64,000 bases of DNA from Megaustenia siamemsis (Eukaryota; Mollusca; Gastropoda; Stylommatophora; Ariophantidae), in assembly GCA_032433765.1 (NCBI GenBank), contig JAVIAB010000139.1:41623630-41687629 (forward strand). The letters are read 5' to 3'. The translations under genes were made by a program, and so were the position numbers. Each line of letters opens with the position of its first letter. Within the stretch, counting starts at the first letter, position 1. The notes beneath the pieces were generated by a model. The model had not been told where the DNA came from, did no database searches, and was given only the letters and a program-made list of their open reading frames with translations. Positions 44,540-55,308 of the stretch are shown one piece after another.

Positions 44540-44880
44540 GAATAATAGCATACGACAATCACAACCACACTAGTAAAAGAATAATCATAACCATTGGACA
44601 ATCACAACTGCGATAATAACAAGAATAATAACTTGACGACAATTACAACCACATAATAACGAGGTAATAACTGTATGACAATCACACCTACGATAATAAT
44701 AAGAATAATAACTGGACTGGACAACAATCACAACCACATAATAACGAAATAATAACTGTATGACAATCACAACCACAATATAAAAGAATAATAACCAGAC
44801 GACAATCACAACCACATTAATAATACTAACCAGACAAACAGAGCGACTACTACAACAAACACAAACGTTAACGACAATCA
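44540..44880. repeat. Degenerate tandem repeat, about 60-bp unit (ACAATCACAACCACATAATAACGA)
   Basis: Motifs 'gacaatcacaaccacataat', 'aacgaaataataactgtatg' and 'aagaataataac' recur irregularly, giving a minus-strand frame rich in V, I, Y that is not called a gene. Confidence 0.8.
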
Positions 44881-45582
44881 CGACAACAATGAACTATAAC
44901 CACGATCACACGGTCTATAACAAATCACATAAGTATAATTTTGAATGACCACAATCTAATATTTTAATTTTCTAATTGCAATCCATTGCATATTTTGTTC
45001 ACATAATTTTTTTTTGAAGACTGTAACGCACATTTTATTTCGCTCGGACATTCACAGTTTGTGTCTGATTTTCTCGGATCCGATTTAATTAGATTTGGAG
45101 ATTAATTGAGTCTGTGTTGGATGCAAATATACAGTGTCAGACAAACCGCAGCGAGATCACTAGCAAACAATCAGATATTTATGACCACAATTATTGTATG
45201 TTTATGAAGCATTTCATGTGGTAAATGATTTAATCGTGTTTTTGTTTTGTGTGTGTTTTGTGTTTATTTTTGAAATATGGAAAATCAGATCTGAGATTTA
45301 GCTTTGTTTCGGGGCAATGAAAGTTATTGTGACGAAGAAATATATCTTGAGAGTAACAGGCTCTATTTTATTTCGTATTGATTGATTTATTTTTACATTT
45401 ATTTAGTTGATATAAACGTGTTTTTATATTTTACATGTGTTATTACAACCAAGTTGTTATTTTCTCAACTTGTTTTCTGTATCTATTTACTTTCTAGCAG
45501 AAAAGAATATTAGAACACTTGATCCATAACCTAAAATTACATATTCTTTTCATCATTAACACTACTATACTAGTTAGGCTAC
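44881..45582. other. No gene seen
   Basis: AT-rich sequence without features. Confidence 0.5.
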
Positions 45583-45803
45583 TGGGCGGCCTATAGGTAA
45601 GACATCGAGCTCTCGATAGCATGTTCACTGGTTCAATTCCAACAGAGATATTTTTTTATTTTTATAAAAATTGTATCTATAATTTCTTCGTGACTTTACG
45701 GTCTATCCACATTACCCAAAAATCATGTGTTGAAGGTCTGTAAAAATTATGGTCATTAACACCATATTCTCTATACATCATTTGACGTGATGGGGCTCTT
45801 TGT
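45583..45803 (+). mobile_element. SINE S8: shared body with a different tRNA-like head
   Basis: The head 'gcggcctataggtaagacat' ... 'ttcactggttcaattccaac' has a B-box (GGTTCAATTCC, 45630-45640) but is unlike the GCCGCGATAGCTCAG head of other copies. From about 45690 the body 'ctatccacattacccaaaaa', 'tcatgtgttgaaggtctgta', 'taacaccatattctctatac', 'gacgtgatggggctctttg' matches the common SINE. A partial repeat of the head's start recurs just downstream (45818-45850). Confidence 0.7.
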
Positions 45804-46129
45804 TTTTTTACTTGGTCTATGGGTAATGAGACATCGTGTCTAGCTCTCTCTCACTTTGTGGATTCTCCTTATTTTCTACAACAGTGGCTTGTAAATCTGA
45901 AATCCAAGTCACTATCGTGATACTTACACTTTTTACCCCGCCTCAATTCGTCTTTTGAACTGCATGATTCGTCAGTGTTGGTCCGTTTTATATTCCAACT
46001 TTAAAAATGTACCCATTGTAGCTAGAAAACGGAACGCAGGAAAGATTCAAATGCAAATGACTTGCGTAAAACGAACGATCAAATTAATATTTTTCACTGG
46101 TGCGACTCGAATACCACTCTACCAAATCG

Positions 46130-46345
46130 TTTAGCGAGAGAAAGTTCTAAGCCAGACTATCTGGCACCAGTTATCTTTGATTGTTGTCTGTGGCATCCTT
46201 TTGAGAACAAGACATAGAGATATAGTATTAGACAGCCACAACGTTGTAGAACAGCGGCGAAGTTGATGAATTGCACTGTGAATAGAGGTTTGTGGAGAAA
46301 CATCACCTTCGCCGGGCATGGCTCTTGATGATGATGGTAATAATG
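46130..46345 (+). mobile_element. Probable LINE C-terminal remnant
   Basis: The plus strand near 46240-46330 reads 'CTVNRGLWRNITFAGHGS' stop, then GATGATGATGG. This is the DR.LWRDM..A..G stop-plus-tail pattern of RTE-like LINEs. Upstream coding is lost. Confidence 0.5.
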
Positions 46346-47030
46346 TCCGCGGAACCCATAGCAGGGGGACTTAGGCTTCGCGGAGCATAGTTTAACAACT
46401 ACTGCCCTGGCTTGTTCCGGTTGTTAAAAATGAGCTCATGTTTTAGTTTTAGGAATTGTTTTTATTTCTGCATGCAGGTGTTTTGTCTTTCTCAAAATAC
46501 AGCTTCCTTTTCATGTCTATGCTTGTAGTCTCCTCCAGGTCAGATCTGTAGCCTTAAATTACAAGAACAAAAAGGGTTAAACACACTTAGTTTAACTTAA
46601 TTATACTTTAATTCTTATTTCCTTAAATTTTCTTTGAACGTTTTAGGCGCTTTTTCGTTGCACGGTTTTAGAACCGCTCTCTTTCGACTATTTTTGCAAT
46701 GTGACGTCTCATTTTGTGTGCACTTTCATGTTGGGGTTAGATAATTCTGATCACTCTTCAGATTACTTTTGATTTTTTAAAATGTATTTTCCGTGTTAAT
46801 TGTCTTCGTCCCAGATGAAGACTTTTCAGTCGAAACAATGGTTCACTTTTTAGTCTTATCTTGTTCGCAAAAATGAAACATCATAGTTGTTGTCTTTCAT
46901 TGTATCTACTCTCTCCACGACTCAACACTTTGTGTTTATGTGTATTCCTATTTACATTTTTGGTCCTTTTTATGTGATATATTATTAATTGAAGTTTGGT
47001 ATACAAACGTATACAAACGGACAACATTCA
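46346..47030. other. No gene seen; possible hAT-type terminus near 46356-46405
   Basis: 'gtccgcggaacccat...ttcgcggagcatagtttaac' followed by 'aactactg' resembles the GTCCGCGGAGC..AGTTTGAGAACCACTG ends of hAT-type non-autonomous elements. A partner end was not found. The remainder is AT-rich. Confidence 0.35.
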
Positions 47031-47965
47031 ATTATAATATGTAACTATACTGGTGGCTTTTGATTATGTAGCAATACTGGTGATTTTCAATTAAAATATG
47101 TTGCAATACACGTGGCTTTCAAATAAAATAAGTAATAAAATTGTAGCTTTCAATGAAAATATGAAACTATCCTGGTGGTTGTTTAATTATAACATGTAGC
47201 AATACTGGTGGTTTAAAATAAAATATGTAGTAATATTGGTGGCTTTTGATTAAAATAGGTAGCAATACAAATGGCTTTTGATTCATAAAATGTAGCAATA
47301 CTGGTAGCGTTTGAATAAAATATGTAGCAATACTGGTGGCTTTCAAATAAATTATGTAGCAATATTGGTGGCGTTTGTTTAAAATTTGTAACAATTCCGG
47401 GTGGGGGGGGGGCCGTTTCATTAAATTATGTAGCAATACTGGTGGCGTTTGATTAAAAATATGTAGCAATACTGGTGGCGTTTGATTAAATTATGTAGCA
47501 ATACTGGTGGCGTTTGATTAAAAATATGTAGCAATACTGGTGGCGTTTTATTAAAAATATGTAGCAATACTGGTGGCGTTTGATTAAAAATATGTAGCAA
47601 TACTGGCGGCGTTCGATTAAAAATATGTAAATATGTAGCAATACTGGTGGCGTTTGATTAAAAATATGTAAATATGTAGCAATACTGGTGGCGTTTCATT
47701 AAATTATGTAGCAATACTGGTGGTGTTTGATTAAAATAAGTAGCAATACTGGTGGCGTTTGATTAAAATATGTAGCAATACTGGTGGCGTTTCATTAAAT
47801 TATGTAGCAATACTGGTGGCGTTTGATTAAAATATGTAGCAATACTGGTGGCGTTTGATTAAAATATGTAGCAATACTGGTGGCGTTTGATTAAAATATG
47901 TAGCAATACTGGTGGCGTTTGATTAAAATATGTAGCAATACTGGTGGCGTTTGATTAAAATATGC
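47031..47965. repeat. Tandem repeat, 32-bp unit, about 29 copies
   Basis: The unit is TAGCAATACTGGTGGCGTTTG then ATTAAAATATG. It is diverged and irregular from 47031 to about 47400 and regular (exactly 32 bp) at 47750-47965. A G-run (gtggggggggggg) interrupts near 47401. It directly abuts the truncated LINE-H copy. Confidence 0.95.
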
Positions 47966-47967
47966 AG

Positions 47968-48859
47968 AAATGGACACCTTCTGTCTCCATTTCTCTTTCT
48001 ACTGGCCATAGATTGGATTATGAAAATAGCTCAAAACAACAGAAATGGGATCCAGTGGTCACTGACCAAGCAACTTGATGATTTAGACTTTGCTAATGAC
48101 ATAGCTCTCTTATCACACAGCCATCAACAGATGCAGGATAAAATGAGCATACTTGATGAAAGATCACAACAGCTAGGGCTGAAAATTAATAGAGATAAGA
48201 CCAACATTATGAGGATTAATGCATTTGGCAATAACAAAATAAAATTCGGAGAAATACCTCTACTAGACGTACAATCTTAAATATATCAGGGTAGTAATGT
48301 AGATAAAGAGAGGGGAACAGAAAATTATACCAAAATAAGGATATTAAAAGTAAGAGGAGCTTTTGTTGCACTGGGTAACATATGAAAGTCCACAGAAATT
48401 ACATTAAATAAAAAAAAAAAAATTTTCAACTCCAATGTTAAGTCAGTCCTATTATATGGCTGTGAAACATGGAGAACACCACAATTGACAATCATGAAGA
48501 TACAGACTTTCATTATTGGATTCTTGCGCAAAATAAAAGGATGGAAATGGCAGGATAAAATCAATAACATAGAATTATGGAAATGTACCAGTCAAATACC
48601 AGTAGATAAAGAGATACAGTGAAGACGATGGTGCTGGATAGGACACACACTGTGGAAGCCAACTGAAAGTATTACACAACAGACCCTTTTTTTGAAAAGA
48701 TAAAGAGGAAGACCAAAGAATTCTTGGAGAAGACAGATAGAAGCAGAGATGAAGATGATGAGGAAGACATGGAATGATCTTAAAAGAATGGCAAAAAACA
48801 GAACGACTTGGAAAGTGTTTGTTGAAGACCTATGCTCCACAGGGAGCTGAGAGGCAGAA
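47968..48859 (+). mobile_element. 5'-truncated, mutated LINE-H copy
   Basis: Matches LINE-H from about 20537 to its end at roughly 90% by eye. The reverse transcriptase box is FAND instead of FADD (position 48093-48104). A stop replaces Tyr at 48278-48280. Further stops, a poly-A-like run (48407-48422) and small indels follow. It ends GGGAGCTGAGAGGCAGAAG like LINE-H. No clear TSD; the left junction is inside the 32-bp array. Confidence 0.92.
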
Positions 48860-49680
48860 GAATTATCTTAATTTTACAAATATTTGTGAAATCGTGTTTG
48901 AGATGTTTGTCATTATATCAATGTACGACTATGCTGCTCCATTCTTGTTTCGGCTGTGGACAAACCCCCACATCAGTTCAAGATTTTCAACAATCAATGA
49001 GAGTTAACTGGCGTGATTTATTTTGATTTCTGGGTATGTTATTGGAGCTATAATTGCATGATACATGATTTCATTTCTCGATTTGTTTGCATCGATCCCT
49101 GGTGGTATCTGTGATGTGTACCGATGGTTATCGTTGTTTGTTTTGATAATAGTGATTTATGAGACCGGTCATCGGTGTTTGCTGTCAAGAACTGGGGAAA
49201 GGTAAAGAGAAAACGCTGTAGAGAAATGGTTAGTCATCTTCGTTCTTGTTCGTTCGACGTTTACTTATTTTCTTCTTCTGCCCTTAAAATTTGATTAAGA
49301 GGGCGCAATGACGTTGTTTCGTGATCGCATCATGCTAAGCCTCCTGCTTTTTTCGACCAATTCATCCGATGTCAACACTATATTTATTCTGTCCCTGTTT
49401 TGCATTCTCTCTTTGTTACAACTGTTTCCAAAGCCACCGCGGACAGATGGAGCAGGATATCGATAAATGTGATATCACTGACCCTGACGTAGGTTGTCGA
49501 AGTCAGCATGGAGTCACAGATCTTTTTCAGCTTCTACCCTTTTTCGACACTTTGTACCTAAGGTGGTTAGTGGTGCCCATCGTCTACTGTTCGTGTGTGC
49601 GCTCAGTTCCATTCCCGTTATGGAGAACAAAAAACTATTCAGACCTACTAGTTTCTGATATAGTTCTTCTTAATATATTT
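48860..49680. other. No confirmed gene
   Basis: A 115-codon plus-strand frame (49369-49716) is unrecognised, running into the 14-bp repeat below. No supporting motif. Confidence 0.4.
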
Positions 49681-49738
49681 ACCAGTGAGTTATCACCAGT
49701 GAGTTATCACCAGTGAGTTATCACTAGTGAGTTATCAA
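49681..49738. repeat. 14-bp tandem repeat, 4 copies
   Basis: ACCAGTGAGTTATC repeated; the last copy is changed (actagtgagttatc). Confidence 0.93.
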
Positions 49739-49739
49739 C

Positions 49740-49910
49740 CAAGATATAGATGTAAACCAAGATGAAGATAGATTGAGGAAATTTGCGACACAATAAAACA
49801 ATACAATATCACTATGCACGAAGCCACAGAAAGTGTCCTTGATAGAAAACACATCATTGACTCAAGCATGAGACGCCTACGCGCAAAAAGCAGAACAGGA
49901 TAAAAGAAAG
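49740..49910 (+). mobile_element. Possible LINE C-terminal remnant
   Basis: Plus-strand pieces 'IEEICDTIKQYNITMHEATE' and SVLDRKHIIDSSMRR fit the 'DR..W' terminal pattern of RTE-like LINEs. Stops are frequent and the family is unassigned. Confidence 0.35.
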
Positions 49911-50654
49911 AAGATAAAGTAATACTTACCATATCGCCCATACATTTTCACTGTATTACTCATATAAATCATTAGACGCTTTAGACGCAGTGGGTGTCTT
50001 TTTTATATATGAATCGTGTCCCGTAAAATATAATGATATGGGGATTGAAGTATCAAACAAAAATGTCTGGGCATATAAGCTGAGAGCTAGTGTTCCTTGT
50101 CTCTATTTTTACTCCATTTTATTCCATCAATAAATCGAGTTTTACTGCAGTCATAAATTCCATAAATCCGCCCCAACACATGTTACAGTATTTCCCCAAG
50201 CACATCAGTAAATATCCGTTTACAAGGACGCTTCGTGCACATCCTACTCGACTACACAGGCGACAATTAAAAACCTCCTAATTCGCATCTTGCGACATGC
50301 ATGGCAGGTAACAGTGAATCTATTCTTTTTCTCCCCTCAACTTGTGTACGCCACATGGAGATCGGGGGAGGGGGGGGGGTCACTGCTAATGCCTTTCACA
50401 ACTCAGTGAGTCAAATACATAAATTATTCTACAGATGGGTCGACTGGAGAGTGTTAGTCCTGGCTGATAATCCAGCATATAAAATATGAAAGGGAAACAA
50501 CTCGGGGGGAAGAATTGACTAGTCAGCAATATAAGATAGTCTTCAATAAGAGATATCTGTAAATAACTGCTGTCATCGACGAGAGGGCAGAAAAAAGCAC
50601 AAATATTGGGAAACGATGCTAAAGATTAATACACTGACCATATGTTGCAAATAT
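49911..50654. other. No gene seen; G-run and a SINE-like scrap
   Basis: A G-rich run at 50362-50381. 'cagatgggtcgactggagag' (50433-50452) recalls the SINE family at 40690-40865. Confidence 0.4.
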
Positions 50655-50870
50655 CATCATTGGATTGCGTATCTTTTGCAGAACGAAGCACTTATCACAA
50701 CCCGTCTGAAAGACGCTTCGTCTCTAGTGAAATCTTCCACTTCTTCTGTTCTCAAATTCAAGGTTTCCTTGGTGTCGTCTTCTTGGTCTGCCTCTGTTTC
50801 GTCTTCCTAGGACCATTCTTTCCGTTGATTTTCTTTCAAGTCTACTGTGTCTTTTAATGTGGTCGTAGTC
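50655..50870 (-). mobile_element. LINE-E 3'-end fragment
   Basis: Minus strand pieces in changing frames: ERMVLGRRNRGRPRRR, HQGNLEFENRRSGRFH and FQTGCDKCFVLQK correspond to the LEGMVSGRRIRGRPRRRWFQ, NIKETLNMTKEEVGDL and FRRAVVNATFCKGH of the copy at 60655-61195. A short 'atgatgat' tail remains. Frameshifted. Confidence 0.72.
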
Positions 50871-50999
50871 TGGTAATCTCCTCTGTAAGATGTTGTTTAG
50901 AAGCCAGATATGTTAAATGTTTAAGTATTTTAATATGTTCACTCGTTGGCAATCATAGTGCAACAAAACCCACTAGTTTGTGAACGAGACGTATGGAAA

Positions 51000-51345
51000 A
51001 GTTGTAGAAATATGAAGAAATATGAGAAGAAAAGTAAAAATGCAGAAGAAGATGAAAAAAGAAGGAGAGGAAAGAGAAATCTTAAGAATGAGAAGAAGAA
51101 GTAAAATAAGAGGAAGAAAAAAAGAGTAAAAAAAAAGAGTAAATATACATAAGCAAAAGAAGAAGAAATATTAGGAAGAAGAAAAAAAATAATAAGGAAA
51201 AGAAGAGTAAATATGTAGAGTCAGCAGAAGAAGGAAATATATAAATAAGAATACATAAGAGGAAGAAATAGTAGGAAAAAAGTGAAGAAATATTATAATG
51301 ATAATATAAATAAGAATACATTTGATGAAAAATGAAGAAGAAACA
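51000..51345. repeat. Purine-rich GAA/GAAA tract
   Basis: Plus strand rich in AAGAAGA, GGAAGAA and AAAAGAG words. Frames on the minus strand (S, F, L, Y rich) are compositional. Confidence 0.8.
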
Positions 51346-51414
51346 CTCAATATATATATAAGGAGGGCACTGTGCAGCTCAGACAACTAACAACATCACT
51401 CTGTATTTCCGGAG

Positions 51415-52055
51415 TCTAAGAACAGAAGTAATGACCCTAACAAATAAAAATGCTCCCTCTAAAGCACAACAGAGGGTAATGGCGCGTTATCAATACAGGC
51501 AAATGAATTCAAACACCTTGAAACGATAATGGCTAATGAAATGTCCAGCAGTGGTGGCACGCAACAGCTTAAGCATAGAAAGCAGAGAGTAAAAGATATA
51601 GTACATAACCCCTTCTTTGTGTGAAGTTATAAGAGACTTATGTTTATTCAGTGTTATGAAGGTGAATTACCAAACAATATGATAAAAGACAATAATATTA
51701 GTGAAGCCTTAGAAATGTAGTTTCTGCTGATAATTCATGAGAATACCATGAGCAGTGGAAGAGTAATTATTTTTTTTAATAAGATGTTAAGGCAAGAACA
51801 ATGCGCTTTATTAAAACGGCAAGTATCGTTATATTTGGCCATGCGATTCGAAAGTAAAAAGCTGGAATATATATTCAGTGAAGTGAAAGAGTTTACGGAA
51901 GACGAGACAAAGGAAAGTCGAGAGGAAAAAGACAGTTTAGGAGAATGATGAGGTAAGAATTTCAATAGCAGACCCGATTTCTTAAAAACAAACTGATTAG
52001 GTTATGGAGAGATGATCACTAATATCAGGAGCTATCATACTTAAAGACGATGATG
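51415..52055 (+). mobile_element. Highly degraded LINE-A-like fragment
   Basis: Order-preserving remnants: 'aacagaagtaatgaccctaa' (KTEVM region), 'caggcaaatgaattcaaaca' (VNEFK), 'agaataccatgagcagtgga', 'tggccatgcgattcg' (FGHVM), 'ctggaatatatattcagtga' (LEYIV) and 'ggttatggagagatgatcac' (LWRDMIT), ending near 'gacgatgatgg'. An old copy. Confidence 0.6.
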
Positions 52056-52545
52056 GTACTTCCGGTCAATATGGCGGATAAGTGGCAGGGACCAATTGAG
52101 GCTCAGTTTGAAAAGTGTTCGTTGCAGTTTCCTCATATTCTAGGTCCAGCTTGCTGCCGGAGCTACTGAGTTTAGTGTTCTGGACACACTATGAACTACG
52201 TTTTTCATCCGGATCGTCTTTCGATATTCTGATTGCTTACGATGAATGATGGTATCGTATGACGGGGAACAGCTGGCTTTTTCACTTTCAGTGCGGTTTC
52301 GCCTTATGTCTTTTGGTGTGTGTTGGGACTGCTATGATTGGGGCTACAGCTGCCTTTCCTTGTTTGGATCCTTCAATGAGATGAGATGTTAATTCGGATG
52401 ATTCCACTAACACGGGCGGTTGAACAATTATGGATTTTAATTCGTTTGCAGTGATACCGGGGCCTTCCATGACCATAACCATATGTTTACTTAAAACCAT
52501 TCACTTGTGCAAACGGTTTCTCAATGTCAATGGCAAGTTTATGAG
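52056..52545. other. No confirmed gene; ETS/YY1-like promoter motif
   Basis: 'acttccggtcaatatggcgg' (52060-52079) combines an ETS site (reverse CCGGAAGT) with a YY1-like ATGGCGG at a potential start codon (ATG at 52073; 32-codon frame). This resembles TATA-less promoters and 5' ends of some LINEs. A minus-strand 70-codon frame (52288-52500) is unrecognised. Confidence 0.35.
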
Positions 52546-52546
52546 A

Positions 52547-52655
52547 AAACTTTTGGAGTAAACATTAATATGTTGTACTTTACAAAAGATTAATATGTTG
52601 TACTTTACAAAACATTAATATGTTGTACTTTACAAAACATTAATATGTTGTTCTG
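52547..52655. repeat. 25-26-bp tandem repeat, about 4 copies
   Basis: AACATTAATATGTTGTACTT then TACAA repeated. The core ACATTAATATGT is a perfect 12-bp palindrome. Confidence 0.93.
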
Positions 52656-52739
52656 GACTACTCTGTACTTTCCACATAGACTACAATTGCTTTTTTTTAA
52701 AAAATCTCTATTAACTATAGAGGCGTCACTTATTAAAAT

Positions 52740-52935
52740 CAATTTAGACATTGCCACCCACTTTGTTGTATGAACATCAATTTTCACTTGTGTAAGCATC
52801 CAGATTGAATTTGTTACATGACAATCAAATCTGATTTGCTGAATAAACATCAAACACGAATCCATTGAATGAACATCAGACCTGAGTTTGTTGAATGACC
52901 ACCAGACCCGAGATTGCTGTAGGAACATCAGCAAT
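52740..52935. repeat. Degenerate repeat, about 30-bp unit
   Basis: 'gaatgaacatcagacctgag' and 'tttgtt' type words recur with heavy divergence. Confidence 0.55.
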
Positions 52936-53358
52936 CCCCCATACCTTTTAGACTAGACAATTGCATTGATGATAACTCTCAAAGATCAAAGAGTCAACAG
53001 AAATCAGATTACAATTATTGTCTTTTTTTTTACTTCCTATGGAATAAATCTACCATGCTCAGGGCAGTCGCCACGTGATGTACACATCAGTCCTGGTGTA
53101 TAAATTTCTACACAAAACCTTAGCCCATCGTCATTCGAGGCAATTATTCAAATCCACTGATTATCTTCATAGTTTGGCTTCTTTCACTGCACCATTGACA
53201 TTTAAAACTGTTGAAACAAACACAAACAAGAGCATATTTTTGTAGCGGGTTAGGCACCCTTTATCATGTTGATAATAGACTATTATCTTCAAAATTCAAA
53301 CTTAATAAACGAAAGCAGCTTTAAGCACAAAAAACTTCTGTTTTCGCTGTTGCGTGGG

Positions 53359-53674
53359 TGTTAACTCTTTCGAAACAGGTACGTTTCGCCAGATTGTGCG
53401 CCATGCTTATTTCGGCCGCATACGTTTCGCCGCATGGTGCGTCACTCTGAATTCGTTTGATGTGAACCTTCATCATACCGTATTCTTGTACATGTCTTGT
53501 ATCATCTTGGTACTGGTGAAATCTAATACTTTGCTCAACTATCTAAATATTCATATGCAATATGTCATGTCTTAGATAAATATAAACATGTATATTACTA
53601 TTTAAAACCATGAAATTTTGTATCTGAAATCTTTTCCGTTGCATTGATAAAAACCTTTCGTACTGAAAGAGTTA
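53359..53674. mobile_element. Candidate TTAA-type MITE
   Basis: Left end TTAACTCTTTCGAAAC and right end ACTGAAAGAGTTAC form inverted ends (CTCTTTC / GAAAGAG) beside TTAA and TTAC, as expected for a piggyBac-like TTAA target with one base changed. The inside is CpG-rich near the left end with a repeated 'tacgtttcgcc'. The inverted match is short, so this is tentative. Confidence 0.35.
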
Positions 53675-54136
53675 CATTTTCCGTCAAAAAGTTAACATGC
53701 ACTCGATTCAAATCGTAGTAATCAGTTTCTTTCCCCATTAACCACTCACCTTGTGAATATGACATTGAGTGCTAGCACGATCGGAGGCGGATAATAAAAC
53801 ATGGTCTATTTCTCTCAGAACGAAGATGACACTTTGGACATCAATTATACACTCCATGTGTGACGAGTAACTGCAATGTCTTGGAAGTCTTGTTTATTAG
53901 TTTTTAAGTCTTGTTGAATCTTCTCTGTTAATTGTTCCGTTTCTGTTGGTGTCTCTTATTTTAACCAATAACTCACTGTCCGCATAAAGTCAAGACAGGG
54001 AAGCTTTCTTTAGAAATAAAATATTATTTGTTACAATTAACTAACTAAAAAAACAACTGGCAAATGACAATCGAAAATATTGTGATATACGTCGCGGATC
54101 CTGCTAATTGTCGAATTCTATAAAATGTCTACTATT
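53675..54136. other. No gene seen
   Basis: AT-rich unique-looking sequence. Confidence 0.5.
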
Positions 54137-54145
54137 ATTAATACT

Positions 54146-54830
54146 CACCTCAGTGCAAAATAAAGACAAGTGGAACAATATTAAAGGAGGTAAATAAATT
54201 TAAATATTTGGGAACTTTGTTAACCTCAGACGGAAGATGTGTCCAAAAGAGGTGAGATGCAGAATTGCTCAGGCAAAATCAGCTTTCAAAAAAATGAGGA
54301 AGATACTATGCAATCCATTTTTGACAATCGAAACAAGAAAAAGAGTTCTTAGATGTTATGTAGAGTCAGTCTTAACATATGGATGTGAATCATGGACAAT
54401 AGGATAACAGACAAGAAAATCACTAGAGTCTGTACACAAGTGGTTTTACAGAAGAATGTTGAGAATACCATGTACATCTAAGAAGAGTAATGAAAACGTT
54501 CTGAAAGAGGCCAAAGCAAAAAGAGAGTTAATTTCTAATGAAAACGTTCTGAAAGAGGCCAAAGCAAAAAGAGAGTTAATTTCCTAAATTTAGGAAGAAA
54601 CAATCATAATTTTTTGGCCATGTAATGAGAAGAGAACAGCTGGAATATATTGTAACAACTGGGAAAATTGAGGGACGAAGAGATAGAGGAAAGCAAAGAG
54701 AAAAAATATCAGACAACATAAGAGAATGGATTGGCAGAAGGTCAACAACAGAAATGATAAATAGCTGCCGAGATCGAAAATTGTGGACAGACATGATCAT
54801 CTACACCAGCAGGCCCGGTTCTTCATGATG
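54146..54830 (+). mobile_element. LINE-A insertion with TSD and internal 50-bp duplication
   Basis: Plus-strand pieces: 'EVNKFKYLGTLLTSDGRC', a frameshift, FKKMRKILCNPFLTIETRKR, LTYGCESWTIG (stop in the next codons), YRRMLRIPCTSKKSNENVLK, HVMRREQLEYIVTTGKIEGR, RREWIGRRSTTEMINSCRDR and KLWTDMIIYTSRPGSS. A block encoding NENVLKEAKAKRELIS is duplicated in tandem (about 54489-54585). Direct repeat attaatact at 54137-54145 and 54831-54839. Confidence 0.9.
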
Positions 54831-54839
54831 ATTAATACT

Positions 54840-55177
54840 TATAATAACGAGCTTTCTTAATTTCCCCATAATAACTGACTGGTGTTACGGAGTTCGTGTA
54901 CTGTGTTGAAATATTTATATGTCAAGACAAGAAATCTGAGTGCTAATGGACACTATATACAGTGATGTTGGTCTAATAAACAAGAACAATCAGGAAAAGA
55001 TCATTTGGAATAGGTCAGGCATGTGTTCGCTGACAATGAAAATACATAATCAGTTCAGCAATATAGATTTTAACATAACAACTAGCAACATCAGGAACAT
55101 GCTTTATCGGTCCTACAACAATATTGACTTCAACATAAAAAAAATATCATGTCAGATCACGAAAATAGTAAGTAAAG
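54840..55177. other. No gene seen
   Basis: The open frame covering this stretch continues through a SINE and a minisatellite, so it is not credible as a gene. Confidence 0.5.
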
Positions 55178-55308
55178 TAAAGTACCCCCGTCACGCCAAG
55201 TGGAGTATAGGGAAATATGGTGTTAGTGACACTATATTTTACAGACCTTCAGCACATGATTTTTGGGGTAATGTGGTCAGTATTACGCCCGTGCTACTTT
55301 ACTTTCAC
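55178..55308 (-). mobile_element. Truncated SINE S9 at the edge of the 43-bp array
   Basis: Body from 'acccccgtcacgccaagtgg' to 'cgcccgtgctactttacttt'. The remaining body and tRNA head are replaced by the tandem array. Confidence 0.87.
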
